Shown piece by piece: positions 1 through 9,392 of a stretch of DNA of 64,000 bases (position 1 is its first letter; each line of letters begins with the position of its first letter). The position numbers and the translations under genes are program-made. Source of the stretch: Prevotella sp. (GTDB taxonomy: Bacteria; Bacteroidota; Bacteroidia; Bacteroidales; Bacteroidaceae); NCBI GenBank assembly GCA_024681875.1, contig JAILAA010000133.1:1-64000 (forward strand). Reading direction: 5' to 3'. The notes beneath the pieces were generated by a model. The model was not told where the DNA came from. It did not search any database and saw nothing but the letters and a program-made list of their open reading frames with translations.

Positions 1-20
1 AACACAAAACTACAAAAAAG

Positions 21-47
21 CCCCTGAATAGCAATCGCATTCAGGGG
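21..47. terminator. hairpin, probable transcription terminator
   Basis: CCCCTGAAT and ATTCAGGGG form a perfect 9-bp stem around a 9-nt loop. An A-rich run precedes it and a T-rich run (tcaattttatttt) follows, so it could stop transcription from either side. The gene it serves lies outside the window. Confidence 0.6.
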
Positions 48-120
48 TCAATTTTATTTTGCCGCAGAGGGTCATTCATATTTTGCCCGTGAGGGTCAAC
101 ATCGCTTGCCCTCGGGGGTC
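44..120. repeat. GGGTCA-spaced short repeats
   Basis: Four copies of (A/G)GGGTCA occur about 21-25 nt apart (near 44, 68, 93, 114), separated by related text such as TTTTGCC. On the minus strand they would encode short repeated peptides (LTLTGKI, TLCGKI). I see no supported gene here; it is a degenerate tandem repeat upstream of the first operon. Confidence 0.45.
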
Positions 121-261
121 AAACACGCTCGGCTTTTCCAATCCTCCCCAATTTGCTTTTTGACCCAAATTGAACTTCCTCGTTTTTCCCTTGATTGCCT
201 TTATTTTAGGCCGAATTGCGTTAATCTTCCAAAATCGCTTCGTAACTACAACTTTTTTTCG

Positions 262-270
262 TAACTTTGC
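262..270 (+). promoter_or_regulatory. Bacteroidetes -7 box for the glycosidase operon
   Basis: TAACTTTGC matches the Bacteroidetes -7 consensus TAnnTTTGC. It lies 18 nt upstream of the GH29 start codon, with a T-rich stretch about 10-15 nt further upstream. Confidence 0.65.
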
Positions 271-288
271 AGCCATATTAGGGAAAAA

Positions 289-2070
289 ATGAAAAAAATA
301 CTGACAGCATGTGTTGCATGCTTTTTGATGACAGGGCTGGCATGTGCCCGGCAGCCCGCTGCCAGCAGCGAGCACCCTGCCCCCTGCGGCCCCGTGCCGA
401 CAGAAAACCAGTTGCAGTGGCAGGAGATGGAGATGTATGCCTTCATCCACTACTCACTGAACACGTACACTGACCAGGAGTGGGGTTTCGGCAACGAAGA
501 CCCCCGGCTGTTCAATCCCGCAGATCTTGACTGCCGCCAGTGGGCCCGCGTGTGCAAGCAGGCTGGCATGAAGGGCATTATCTTTACGGCCAAGCACCAC
601 TGCGGCTTCTGCATGTGGCCGTCGGAATATACGGAGTATTCGGTGAAGAACTCCCCCTGGAAGAACGGCAAGGGCGACGTGGTGCGCGAGCTGGCCGATG
701 CCTGCCGTGAAGAGGGCCTGAAGTTTGCCGTCTATCTCTCGCCCTGGGACAGGAATCATGCCGACTATGGCAAGCCTGAGTATGTTGCCTATTTTCGCAA
801 CCAGCTGCGCGAACTGCTCACCCAGTACGGCGACATCTTCGAGGTGTGGTTTGACGGCGCCAACGGCGGCGACGGCTGGTATGGCGGTGCCAACGAGACG
901 CGCAAGATTGACCGCACGACCTACTACGGGTGGCCTGAGACCTACAAGATGATCCGTGAGCTGCAGCCCAACTGCCTCATCTGGAACGACGGCAGCGACC
1001 GCGGCGACCTGCGCTGGGTGGGCACCGAGGCAGGCAACATGGGCGAGACGAACTGGAGCCTGCTCAACCACGACGGCGAGGTGACATGGCCCATGCTGCA
1101 CTACGGTCTGGAGGATGGCGACTCGTGGGTGCCTGGCGAGACGAACACCAGCATCCGCCCGGGATGGTTCTACCATGAGACGGAGAACGGGCATGTGAAG
1201 AGTCTGTCGAAGCTGATGGACACCTACTATAAGAGCGTTGGCCGTAACTCGACGCTGCTGCTGAACTTCCCCATCGCTCCCAACGGGCGCATTCATCCCA
1301 CGGACTCGCTGCGCGGCATTGCCTTCAAGAAGATGATTGACGAGGTGTTCAAGAGCCCCCTCCCGGCCTCCCCCCTTAGGGGAGGTGATGGTAAATCCAT
1401 CATTCTTCGATTTGACGAGCCGACAGCCTGTAATCGTTTTGTGGTAGAGGAGGACATCCGCTACGGCCAGCGTGTGAAGCAATTCACTCTTGATGCCGAG
1501 GTGGAAGGCGAATGGGTGCCGCTGCGCGACATGCTAATAGATTCCCCCCTCTCTGCGGAGGGGGACAGGGGGAGGCTTCTCACCACCATCGGCCACCGGC
1601 GCATCGTCTGCTTCCCTACCGTGAAGGCTACACGACTTCGTTTCAAGGTGCTCGATGCAAAATGCGAGCCTGTCATCAAGCGCACTTCGGTCTATCTGGC
1701 TCCCGAACTGACGGCCGACATTCCCGACAGCGGCGAGAAGCTGAGCAGCAACCTTCACTATTTCTTCAGCAACCCGCAGCAGATGATGATTGACTGGGAA
1801 TCGGAGCAGACCATCACCGCCTTCCGCTACCTGCCCCCGCAAGACTCGAAGGACGGCACAGTCACTCACTATACCCTCTGGGCCTCCACCAACTGGGCTG
1901 ACTGGACAAAGGTGGCATCTGGCGAATTCTCGAACATCGTGAACAATCCCATCTGGCAGACGATAAGATTCTCGCCCGTGAAAGCCAGGATTCTGCGCTT
2001 GGATGCCGACCGCATTGCCGACGGCGACCGTATGGCTTTCGACGACATAGAAGTAGTCATTGAAAAATGA
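289..2070 (+). CDS. alpha-L-fucosidase, GH29
   Basis: Exo-acting retaining alpha-L-fucosidase that would release terminal fucose from a glycan outside the cytoplasm. Residues 1-19 look like an export or lipoprotein signal (TGLAC, Cys19). The GH29 barrel follows, with KHH at 102-104 and VWFDGA containing the expected nucleophile Asp189. The C-terminal part (about 380-593) resembles an F5/8-type C beta-sandwich. It is first in a tightly coupled operon: its TGA overlaps the next ATG (ATGA at 2067). Two GC-rich palindromic inserts (SPLPASPLRGGDG near 356-368 and SPLSAEGDRGR near 419-429) lie in frame in loops after the catalytic domain. The family is clear; linkage specificity cannot be read from sequence. 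Confidence 0.9.
   Translation: MKKILTACVACFLMTGLACARQPAASSEHPAPCGPVPTENQLQWQEMEMYAFIHYSLNTYTDQEWGFGNEDPRLFNPADLDCRQWARVCKQAGMKGIIFTAKHHCGFCMWPSEYTEYSVKNSPWKNGKGDVVRELADACREEGLKFAVYLSPWDRNHADYGKPEYVAYFRNQLRELLTQYGDIFEVWFDGANGGDGWYGGANETRKIDRTTYYGWPETYKMIRELQPNCLIWNDGSDRGDLRWVGTEAGNMGETNWSLLNHDGEVTWPMLHYGLEDGDSWVPGETNTSIRPGWFYHETENGHVKSLSKLMDTYYKSVGRNSTLLLNFPIAPNGRIHPTDSLRGIAFKKMIDEVFKSPLPASPLRGGDGKSIILRFDEPTACNRFVVEEDIRYGQRVKQFTLDAEVEGEWVPLRDMLIDSPLSAEGDRGRLLTTIGHRRIVCFPTVKATRLRFKVLDAKCEPVIKRTSVYLAPELTADIPDSGEKLSSNLHYFFSNPQQMMIDWESEQTITAFRYLPPQDSKDGTVTHYTLWASTNWADWTKVASGEFSNIVNNPIWQTIRFSPVKARILRLDADRIADGDRMAFDDIEVVIEK
1356..1388. repeat. in-frame GC palindromic insert 1 in GH29
   Basis: Pyrimidine-rich CCCCCTCCCGG...CCCCCCTTAGGGGAGG encodes SPLPASPLRGGDG within the fucosidase gene. 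It belongs to the CCCTCCC/GGGAGGG family seen through the window and keeps the reading frame. Confidence 0.6.
1543..1576. repeat. in-frame GC palindromic insert 2 in GH29
   Basis: CCCCCCTCTCTGCGGAGGGGG followed by ACAGGGGGAGGCTT is an imperfect palindrome. It encodes SPLSAEGDRGRLL in the C-terminal part of the fucosidase and lies in frame. Confidence 0.6.
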
Positions 2071-4550
2071 AACAACTGAAATCCGGAATCTGTTGTATGT
2101 TGTGGTTGCTGATGCTGGCCATGACGACGCAGGCACAGGTGGAGTTTACTGTGCCGACAACGCTGTTTGTGATGCACAGCAGCGGCAACCACCTGAAGAT
2201 GGCAAGCGACTACGGCGGACAGCTGGAGGCGGCTACGGCATCCAATCCCCAGCAGATGACGATGGTGCCCGACGGGAAAGGCTATTACTGCATCAAGAGG
2301 GGGACACGCTATCTCTCAAAGCTAAATGCATGGAACACCTCGTTTGTCACCGACTCCACCAGCGACGAGGCGCACTTCTCATTTGAGCAGGCTTCAGGTG
2401 CTTACATCCGTATCCGTTGCAAAGGCAATAACCTCTGCTTGGGTACCGACGACAACAATGCCGGCTCAAAAGTTTATTCCAACAAGGACGGCGCCGACAT
2501 CAAGCATCTGTGGTTTTTCAGCGATAAGGTGAATGGCACCGTACCTACGGACACGCTCTCCTATACGGTATTCCCGTCTGTTGTCCGTCAGAAATTCGAC
2601 GGATGGGGCGTATCGCTCTGTTGGTGGGCAAACATGTGCGGCAAGTGGGACGACAAGAAGATTGACGAGATTGTGACGTGGATGACGAGCCCTACAGGAC
2701 TCAACTATAGCCATTTCCGCTACAATATAGGCGGAGGCGACGACCCGGAAAACAAGCATTGTGACCTGCACCACATGGGTAATGGCAAAGGACTGCGGGC
2801 AGAGATGGAGGGTTTCAAGGACTTCTCGGGCGACGACTATCACTGGGAACGCGACGAGGCACAACGAAAAATCATGCTGAAGATTCGTGAGAAACGCCCC
2901 GACGCCGTGTTCGAAGCGTTCAGCAATTCCTGTCCCTACTACATGACCTACAGCGGATGCGTGAGCGGCAGCACCGATGGCGGCAGCGACAATCTGAAGC
3001 CGGAATACTACGAGGAGTTTGCCCATTATCTGGTCGACGTCTGCAAGCACTACAAGGATGAATACGGCATAGAGTTCAAGACGCTGGAGCCGTTCAACGA
3101 GTCGGTAACGGGATTCTGGTATGCCAACGGCGTGCAGGAAGGCTGCCACTTCGACTATGCGTCGCAGGTGAAGTTCGTCAAGGTGCTGAAGCCGATACTC
3201 GACCTGTCGGGACTCAACACGGTCGTCTCGGCCTCTGACGAGACCAACGTGGGCCTTGCCGTCAACGGATACAAGGCTTTCAAGCAGGGCGGAGCACTGA
3301 AGTTGCTGGGACAATGGAATACCCACACCTATTCAGGCAGCAATGCCGACAGGGTGCACATGGCCTTCCTGGCCCATCAGGACGACATGCCACTCTGGAT
3401 GAGCGAAGTGGGCGCAGGCGGCAACGGCATCGGCGGCAACCTGAGCCTCACTCAGAAACTCTTCGACGACATGCGCTACCTACAGCCTGAGACGTGGATT
3501 GACTGGCAATATATGGAGGAAGCCAACGACCAGTGGTGCACCATCAGGGGCAGTTTCAGCCAGCAGACCTACAACAAGGTGAAGAACTTCTACGTGCGAC
3601 AGCAGTGCTCACGCTTCATCAAACGGGGGTACAACATGGTGACATCGCTCAACGACCAGTCACTGGCTGCCATGAACGAGGCTCGGGACACGCTTGTTCT
3701 GGTGCTGCTCAACGAAGGTAGCCTGACGTATCATCAGGTAGACTTGTCACAATTGAAGAATTTGCCAACAGCCAGTACCATCAAGGCCTACCGCACTTCA
3801 TCTTCCGAAAGTCTGAAAAGCGTGAAAGACTTCACGCTCGAAGGCTCCTCCATGCTGGTTAAACTACCCATGCAAAGCATCACGACCCTCGTGCTGCCTG
3901 TCGGAGGTGTGGCGACAGAGCCTCAGACCGTAGCCGACCGCGAATACATCATCGTGCCCCGCCACAATCTGACCGTCGCACTGACTGCCGCAGAAAACGG
4001 AAAGGTGACCATTGAAAACACGACATACGGTGAAGGACAGCGGTGGAAGCTCATCGCACAGGACAACGCCTACATTCTCGAGAATGCCCGTGGCCAGCGC
4101 CTGACATCATTCCGCTCGTCGGGCTCTTCGAAACTGACGGCGCAGACAGCAGCAGCCAGCGAACAGCAGTTCGCCATTGACGCCATCGACCTGCCTTACT
4201 ACAAGATTGTGCCTGCCCGCAACCGTAGCTATGCCCTTGACCTCAACAATGCCAACAGCAATGCCGGCACCTCAGTATGTACCTGGCAATACACTGCCGA
4301 CACAGATACGCCTACACACCGCCAATGGATGCTCTGCCCTCTGCCGGCACAGGGCGAAGAGAGCGGAATAGAGCAACTTACAACCATGTCGACGAATCAG
4401 AAAGCCCTTCTTGCCGACGGCATCTATGACCTGACAGGCAGACGCCTCTTAAACGGCACGTTTACCGACAATGCCTTGCGTCAATTGCCCAATGGCGCCT
4501 ATATCGTCTGTAGAAATGGAGAAAGAAAAAAGATATTTCTAGACAAATGA
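2067..4550 (+). CDS. GH30 family endo-glycosidase with N- and C-terminal ricin-like domains
   Basis: A secreted retaining GH30 enzyme; FDGWGVSLCWWA resembles the endo-beta-1,6-galactanase-like branch more than the GH30_8 glucuronoxylanases (inference). Order: signal peptide 1-23, a ricin/CBM13-like beta-trefoil about 30-155, the catalytic barrel with EPFNES (acid/base Glu345) and WMSEVG (nucleophile Glu447), a beta domain, a second ricin-like repeat about 625-765, and a short tail (GIYDLTGRRL...LPNGAYIV) of the type common on exported Prevotella proteins. The start overlaps the GH29 stop and its own stop overlaps the next ATG, so translation is probably coupled. If the galactanase reading is right it would cut beta-1,6-galactan backbones or side chains. 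Confidence 0.8.
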   Translation: MKQLKSGICCMLWLLMLAMTTQAQVEFTVPTTLFVMHSSGNHLKMASDYGGQLEAATASNPQQMTMVPDGKGYYCIKRGTRYLSKLNAWNTSFVTDSTSDEAHFSFEQASGAYIRIRCKGNNLCLGTDDNNAGSKVYSNKDGADIKHLWFFSDKVNGTVPTDTLSYTVFPSVVRQKFDGWGVSLCWWANMCGKWDDKKIDEIVTWMTSPTGLNYSHFRYNIGGGDDPENKHCDLHHMGNGKGLRAEMEGFKDFSGDDYHWERDEAQRKIMLKIREKRPDAVFEAFSNSCPYYMTYSGCVSGSTDGGSDNLKPEYYEEFAHYLVDVCKHYKDEYGIEFKTLEPFNESVTGFWYANGVQEGCHFDYASQVKFVKVLKPILDLSGLNTVVSASDETNVGLAVNGYKAFKQGGALKLLGQWNTHTYSGSNADRVHMAFLAHQDDMPLWMSEVGAGGNGIGGNLSLTQKLFDDMRYLQPETWIDWQYMEEANDQWCTIRGSFSQQTYNKVKNFYVRQQCSRFIKRGYNMVTSLNDQSLAAMNEARDTLVLVLLNEGSLTYHQVDLSQLKNLPTASTIKAYRTSSSESLKSVKDFTLEGSSMLVKLPMQSITTLVLPVGGVATEPQTVADREYIIVPRHNLTVALTAAENGKVTIENTTYGEGQRWKLIAQDNAYILENARGQRLTSFRSSGSSKLTAQTAAASEQQFAIDAIDLPYYKIVPARNRSYALDLNNANSNAGTSVCTWQYTADTDTPTHRQWMLCPLPAQGEESGIEQLTTMSTNQKALLADGIYDLTGRRLLNGTFTDNALRQLPNGAYIVCRNGERKKIFLDK

Positions 4551-6970
4551 ATAAAACACTCATTACACTACTGATGGCTACTGCAGTGACGGCTGGCCAC
4601 GCACAAGACAAACTGTATGCTGACGAGTTCCCCATTGGGGATGTAACCCTGCTGGACGGCCCGCTAAAGAAGGCACGCGACCTGAACATCGAGACGCTGC
4701 TGAAGTACAACGTTGACCGTCTGTTGGCCCCCTACCGCAAGGAGGCAGGCTTAGAGCCCAGGGCCAAGACCTATCCCAACTGGGACGGACTGGACGGACA
4801 CGTGGGCGGCCACTATCTGACGGCAATGGCCCTCAATGCCGCCACTGGCAACGACGAGTGCCGCCAACGCATGGAGTATATGATCAGCGAGTTGCAGCTC
4901 TGCGCTGAAGCTAATGCGAAAAACCATCCTGAGTGGGGTAAGGGCTATGTGGGCGGTATGCCCAACAGCGAACGCATCTGGAGCAATTTCAAGCGTGGCG
5001 ACTTCGGTGTGTACTTCGGCTCGTGGGCCCCGTTCTATAATCTTCATAAGATGTACGCAGGACTGCGCGACGCATGGCTCTACTGCGGCAACGAACAGGC
5101 CAAGGCGCTCTTCCTGGACTTCTGTGACTGGGCCATCGACCTGACGGCAGGCCTCAGCGACGAACAGATGGAGCGGATGCTGGGCAACGAGCACGGCGGC
5201 ATGAACGAGGTGCTGGCCGATGCCTACGACATCACCAAGGAAAAGAAGTATCTCGACGTGGCCAAGCGCTTCTCTCACCGCCGACTGCTGACCCCGATGT
5301 CGCAGCGACAGGACTGCCTCGACAATATGCACGCCAATACGCAGGTACCCAAGGTAGTGGGCTTCGAGCGCATCAGCGAATTGTCAGAAGTGAGCAGTGA
5401 AAGGTTAGAGGTGAGTGGAGAGCCTTATCATGAGGCAGCCAGCTTCTTCTGGGACATAGTGACCGGGGAACGGTCACTCGCGTTTGGCGGTAACTCACGC
5501 CGTGAGCACTTCCCCAGCAAGGAGGCTTGCATGGACTTCATCAACGATATCGACGGTCCTGAGTCGTGCAACACCAATAACATGCTGAAGCTGACGGAGG
5601 ACTTGCACCGCCGTAATCCCGAGGCACGCTATGCCGACTACTACGAGCTGGCCACCTTCAACCATATCCTTTCGTCGCAGCATCCCGAGCATGGCGGCTA
5701 TGTCTATTTCACCCCTGCCCGTCCACGCCACTATCGCAACTATTCTGCTCCCAACGAGGCCATGTGGTGCTGCGTGGGTACAGGTATGGAGAATCATGGC
5801 AAGTACGGACAGTTCATCTATACCCATGTGGGCAATGCACTTTACGTGAACCTCTTCGTTTCCTCTGAGCTCAATTGGCGCGAGAAGGGAATCATCTTGA
5901 AGCAGGAAACGGCATTCCCCTACGGCGAGACGAGCCGCATCACCATCACCAAGGCTCCCTCCCTACGGGGGAAGGCGGGGGGAGAGGCTTCCCCCCTGTT
6001 AGTACGCTATCCCGGTTGGGTGGCGCCAGGCCAATTCTCGGTGAAGGTCAATGGTCAGCCCGTTGACATCATCACCGGTCCGTCCTCCTATGTCGCTATC
6101 GACCGCAAGTGGAAGAAAGGCGACGTCATTGAAGTCAGTTTCCCTATGCACAACAGCATCAAGTATCTGCCTAACGTGCCACAGTACATTGCCCTGATGC
6201 ACGGCCCCATCCTGCTCGGTATGAAGACAGGTACAGAGGATTTGGCACATCTCGTAGCAGACGACAGCCGCTTCGGACAATATGCCGGCGGCAAGAAGCT
6301 GCCCATCAACGAGGCTCCCATCCTCGTGAACGACAACATTGAGGACATCGCCAACCAGCTGAAGCCGGTTGAAGGCAAGCCCCTGCACTTCACCCTCAGC
6401 ACGAAGATGGAAAACGGCATACACAACGAGATTCAGCCTTTCTTTGAAATCCACGACAGCCGCTACATGATCTACTGGCTTGCCCTCTCGGAGACGAGCT
6501 ACAAGGACTATCTTGCCAAGCTGGCAAAGGCAGAGCAGGAGCGCCAGGCATTGGAAGCCCGCACCGTCGACAAGGTGCAGCCCGGCGAGCAGCAGCCCGA
6601 GACCGACCATAAGATGGAGACCGACCGCTCGAACACAGGCAATACCAACGACGTGTTCTGGCGCGATGCCCGTGATGGGCATTATTTCAGCTACCTGATG
6701 CAGACTGGCGGCAACACCGAACTGAGCCTCCGTCTGCAGTTCTGGGGCGTGGGCGAGTGGAAGACCCACGAATTCGACATCTTCATCGACGACCAGCTGT
6801 TGACGAGCATTAACAACACAGGCAAATACCGTATCTCTGAGTTTAAATACGAAACCTTCGATATTCCTGCTGAGCTGCTTCAGGGCAAGTCACAAATCCG
6901 TGTAAAGTTCGTGGCGAAACCGGGCAAGCAGATTGGCGAGATATATGGAGTAAGGCTCATAAGAAAATAG
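4547..6970 (+). CDS. beta-L-arabinofuranosidase-like enzyme, GH127/GH146 (DUF1680)
   Basis: Exported hydrolase expected to remove beta-linked L-arabinofuranose. The signal peptide ends near TAGHAQ (20). The (alpha/alpha)6 barrel carries the family zinc/catalytic residues: Glu339 and Cys341 in PESCNTNN, and Cys408-Cys409 in WCCVGTG, which match Glu338/Cys340/Cys417/Cys418 of the characterised HypBA1. At 807 residues it is long for the family. Part of this comes from two repeat-like inserts, SELSEVSSERLEVSGEP (277-293) and the glycine-rich stretch encoded at 5955-5998, which stay in frame. It is coupled to GH30 by ATGA, and GH115 follows one base later. Confidence 0.87.
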   Translation: MNKTLITLLMATAVTAGHAQDKLYADEFPIGDVTLLDGPLKKARDLNIETLLKYNVDRLLAPYRKEAGLEPRAKTYPNWDGLDGHVGGHYLTAMALNAATGNDECRQRMEYMISELQLCAEANAKNHPEWGKGYVGGMPNSERIWSNFKRGDFGVYFGSWAPFYNLHKMYAGLRDAWLYCGNEQAKALFLDFCDWAIDLTAGLSDEQMERMLGNEHGGMNEVLADAYDITKEKKYLDVAKRFSHRRLLTPMSQRQDCLDNMHANTQVPKVVGFERISELSEVSSERLEVSGEPYHEAASFFWDIVTGERSLAFGGNSRREHFPSKEACMDFINDIDGPESCNTNNMLKLTEDLHRRNPEARYADYYELATFNHILSSQHPEHGGYVYFTPARPRHYRNYSAPNEAMWCCVGTGMENHGKYGQFIYTHVGNALYVNLFVSSELNWREKGIILKQETAFPYGETSRITITKAPSLRGKAGGEASPLLVRYPGWVAPGQFSVKVNGQPVDIITGPSSYVAIDRKWKKGDVIEVSFPMHNSIKYLPNVPQYIALMHGPILLGMKTGTEDLAHLVADDSRFGQYAGGKKLPINEAPILVNDNIEDIANQLKPVEGKPLHFTLSTKMENGIHNEIQPFFEIHDSRYMIYWLALSETSYKDYLAKLAKAEQERQALEARTVDKVQPGEQQPETDHKMETDRSNTGNTNDVFWRDARDGHYFSYLMQTGGNTELSLRLQFWGVGEWKTHEFDIFIDDQLLTSINNTGKYRISEFKYETFDIPAELLQGKSQIRVKFVAKPGKQIGEIYGVRLIRK
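5380..5423. repeat. word-repeat insert in the first GH127 gene
   Basis: A purine-rich run of overlapping words (GTCAGAAGTGAGCAGTGAAAG, AGAGGTGAG) encodes SEVSSERLEVSGE. The same AGAGGTGAG word recurs near 53290, and its complement occurs in the GH2 gene near 11090. Confidence 0.45.
5955..5998. repeat. GC palindromic insert in the first GH127 gene
   Basis: GCTCCCTCCCTACGGGGGAAGG followed by CGGGGGGAGAGGCTTCCCCCC encodes APSLRGKAGGEASPL. In reverse complement it starts AAGCCTCTCCCC, matching the arm type seen at 1543 and 53236. It is in frame. Confidence 0.6.
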
Positions 6971-6971
6971 A

Positions 6972-9392
6972 ATGAAAAGGATACTCACCATTTGCATCGC
7001 ATGGCTTTTCATTATTGGATTTGCCAGTAGTCGGCAGAAACCAACTTCTGTGAATCTGACAGAGGCAACCATCGTATATCATGAAAACGATGCACCGTTA
7101 GTCAAACACATGGCGCAGGTGCTGGCGGATGACATAGAAAAGGTGTCGGGTGCGAAGCCACTGGTGAGTACACGTAAAGGAAACGGGCCCGCCATCATCC
7201 TTGGCACATTGAAGCATACGGGCCGGCACCGTGAGATGAAAGGCTCATGGGAGCGCTATGCCATCGACACCAAGGACGGCAACATCTATATTACAGGCTC
7301 GGATGCCAGAGGTCTGGCCTATGGCGTGTTGCATGTCAGCGAGGCCATCGGCGTCAGTCCGTGGTATTGGTTTGCCGACGTTCCCGTCAACGAGACGAGC
7401 AGACGTGTCTATGACTATGCCGAGAACTGCGTCAGCCAGTCGCCCAGCGTGAAATATCGCGGCATCTTCATCAACGACGAGGACTGGGGGCTGAAGACGT
7501 GGGCTTCAAAGACATTCGAGCCAGAGTTAGGCGACATCGGTCCAAAGACCTACGACCGTGTCTGCGAACTGATTCTCCGACTAAAAGGCAATATGCTCGC
7601 ACCAGCCATGCACAGCTGTACAGGTGCATTCTATTCGCACCCTGAGAGCCAAGAGATGGCAGACAAGTGGGGCATCATGATAACTACCAGTCACTGCGAG
7701 CCGCTACTCTTCAACAACGCCTCGAAGTCGGAGTGGGACAAGGCACGCGACGGCGAATGGAACTACGAGACCAACAGCGCCACTATTCTGAAGAAGCTTG
7801 ACGACCGCATCCGTGAGACGGCCCAATACGACAACATCTACACCATGGGCTTGCGCGGGCTGCACGACGAGGCCATGAAGGGCAGCACCGATCCCAAGGA
7901 ACGCGCCCGGACTCTGGAGAATGTGATAGCCAAGCAGCGTGAGATTCTTGTAAAATACAAGAGACAGAAGGCCGACAAACTGCCTCAGATTTTCGTACCC
8001 TACAAAGAAACACTCGACATCTACGATGCTGGATTGCGTGTGCCAGATGATATCACCCTCGTGTGGCCTGATGACAACTATGGCTACATGAAGCGTGTCA
8101 GCAACGCCGTCGAGCAGCGGCGCAGCGGCCACAGCGGCATCTATTACCATCTCTCCTATCTGGGTACTCCCCACGACAACCTGTGGATCAACACGACGGC
8201 ACCCATGCTGATGTATGAGGAACTGAAGAAGTCCTACGATGCCGGCGCCGACCGTTACTGGCTGCTCAACGTGGGCGACATCAAGCCGATGGAGCTGGGC
8301 ATCCAACAGTTCTTCGACATGGCCTATGACTTCTCGTCGTTCAGCTACGACAATGCAAACCTATACCAAGCAGAGTGGTTGGCCCGCACATTCCTTTCAA
8401 AACGCGAAAATATGACCTCACGACTCGCTGAGCTCACTGCTCAGTTCCAGTTCATCCTCGATAACTACTATCGCTTGGCATGGAATCGCAAACCAGAGTT
8501 TATGGGCTATGAGATGGAGTGGGACAGCGAGGAGAACAACCGCCTGCATGACACCGACTTCAGCTTTGAAGACGGCTCTGCCCAGAAACGACTCATAGAC
8601 TACGAGAACATCTGCGAGGCCTACGACATGATAGAGCGGAATCTTGCACCCGAACAATGCCCTGCACTCTTCGAGATGCTGGGCTATGCCGTCCACTCTG
8701 CCTGCCAGATGAACCGCAAGTTCCTCTATGCCCAGCGTAATCATGAGACGGGCGATGCCGTCTACGCCGTGATGGCCTTCAATGCCAACGAGAAGATAGA
8801 GCAACTGCGCAAGCAATACAATGAACAGCTCGACGGCAAATGGAACCAGATGATTTCGCAGGTGCCCCCGGGCTATACTGCCAAATACCACCAGATGCCC
8901 AAGCTTAGCGACAAACCCACCGATGCCTATCGTCTGCCCGACTATCAGCACCATCCTGAGCTCCGCAACAAGATAGACCTCTCGACGCTCACCGTCAGCA
9001 ATCCTTTTCGTCTGATGAAAGGCATCGGCAGCGACTGGCTGTCGCTCCAGATGGGACAGCCACTCGACTTGCAGACCACAGGTAGCATCGACATCCCTAT
9101 TCCCCAAATCATGGATAGTGCCGACTCTGTCTCACTCTGCATCTCTGTGGTGCCCATGTGGCCCGTAGCCTACGACCGCAGCAACCGCTTTGCGGTCAGC
9201 GTTGACGGTGGCAAGCCACAAGTTTGTGAGAATATCTTCAAGGAATGGGGGCCTGAGTGGAAGCTGCAAGTGCTTGAGAACCGCAAAGAGTTCGTTATGA
9301 CACTGCCTCTCAACAAGGCCCATCACCCACACATAATGACCCTGTCAATAGTAGACCCAGGACAAATCATTCAGAAAATCACCTATGAATAG
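6972..9392 (+). CDS. alpha-glucuronidase, GH115
   Basis: Exported exo-alpha-1,2-glucuronidase family that removes (4-O-methyl)glucuronic acid from polymeric side chains, best known on glucuronoxylan. The signal peptide is about residues 1-20. Family landmarks include the N-terminal alpha/beta domain ending at GVSPWYWFADVPV, GIFINDEDWGLKTW, LRLKGNMLAPAMH, TSHCEPLL, NIYTMGLRGLHDEAM and VWPDDNYGYMKR. The length of 806 is normal. It shares all these blocks with the second GH115 at 24-26.6 kb but differs in sequence throughout, so the two are diverged paralogues. The next gene starts inside its last codons (8-bp overlap). Confidence 0.9.
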   Translation: MKRILTICIAWLFIIGFASSRQKPTSVNLTEATIVYHENDAPLVKHMAQVLADDIEKVSGAKPLVSTRKGNGPAIILGTLKHTGRHREMKGSWERYAIDTKDGNIYITGSDARGLAYGVLHVSEAIGVSPWYWFADVPVNETSRRVYDYAENCVSQSPSVKYRGIFINDEDWGLKTWASKTFEPELGDIGPKTYDRVCELILRLKGNMLAPAMHSCTGAFYSHPESQEMADKWGIMITTSHCEPLLFNNASKSEWDKARDGEWNYETNSATILKKLDDRIRETAQYDNIYTMGLRGLHDEAMKGSTDPKERARTLENVIAKQREILVKYKRQKADKLPQIFVPYKETLDIYDAGLRVPDDITLVWPDDNYGYMKRVSNAVEQRRSGHSGIYYHLSYLGTPHDNLWINTTAPMLMYEELKKSYDAGADRYWLLNVGDIKPMELGIQQFFDMAYDFSSFSYDNANLYQAEWLARTFLSKRENMTSRLAELTAQFQFILDNYYRLAWNRKPEFMGYEMEWDSEENNRLHDTDFSFEDGSAQKRLIDYENICEAYDMIERNLAPEQCPALFEMLGYAVHSACQMNRKFLYAQRNHETGDAVYAVMAFNANEKIEQLRKQYNEQLDGKWNQMISQVPPGYTAKYHQMPKLSDKPTDAYRLPDYQHHPELRNKIDLSTLTVSNPFRLMKGIGSDWLSLQMGQPLDLQTTGSIDIPIPQIMDSADSVSLCISVVPMWPVAYDRSNRFAVSVDGGKPQVCENIFKEWGPEWKLQVLENRKEFVMTLPLNKAHHPHIMTLSIVDPGQIIQKITYE

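Noticed and set aside
1..13. AACACAAAACTAC at the window edge also occurs in the first ddh leader
   Set aside because: Thirteen A/C-rich bases in leader-type sequence; too short and low in complexity to infer another ddh module.
76..450. 124-codon minus-strand frame overlapping the GH29 start
   Set aside because: Its N-terminal half is antisense to GH29 and it covers that gene's promoter; the conserved-looking tail is encoded by the GGGTCA repeats.
454..1482. 342-codon open frame opposite GH29
   Set aside because: Lies wholly antisense to the GH29 gene and has typical shadow composition (HLVAL-rich).
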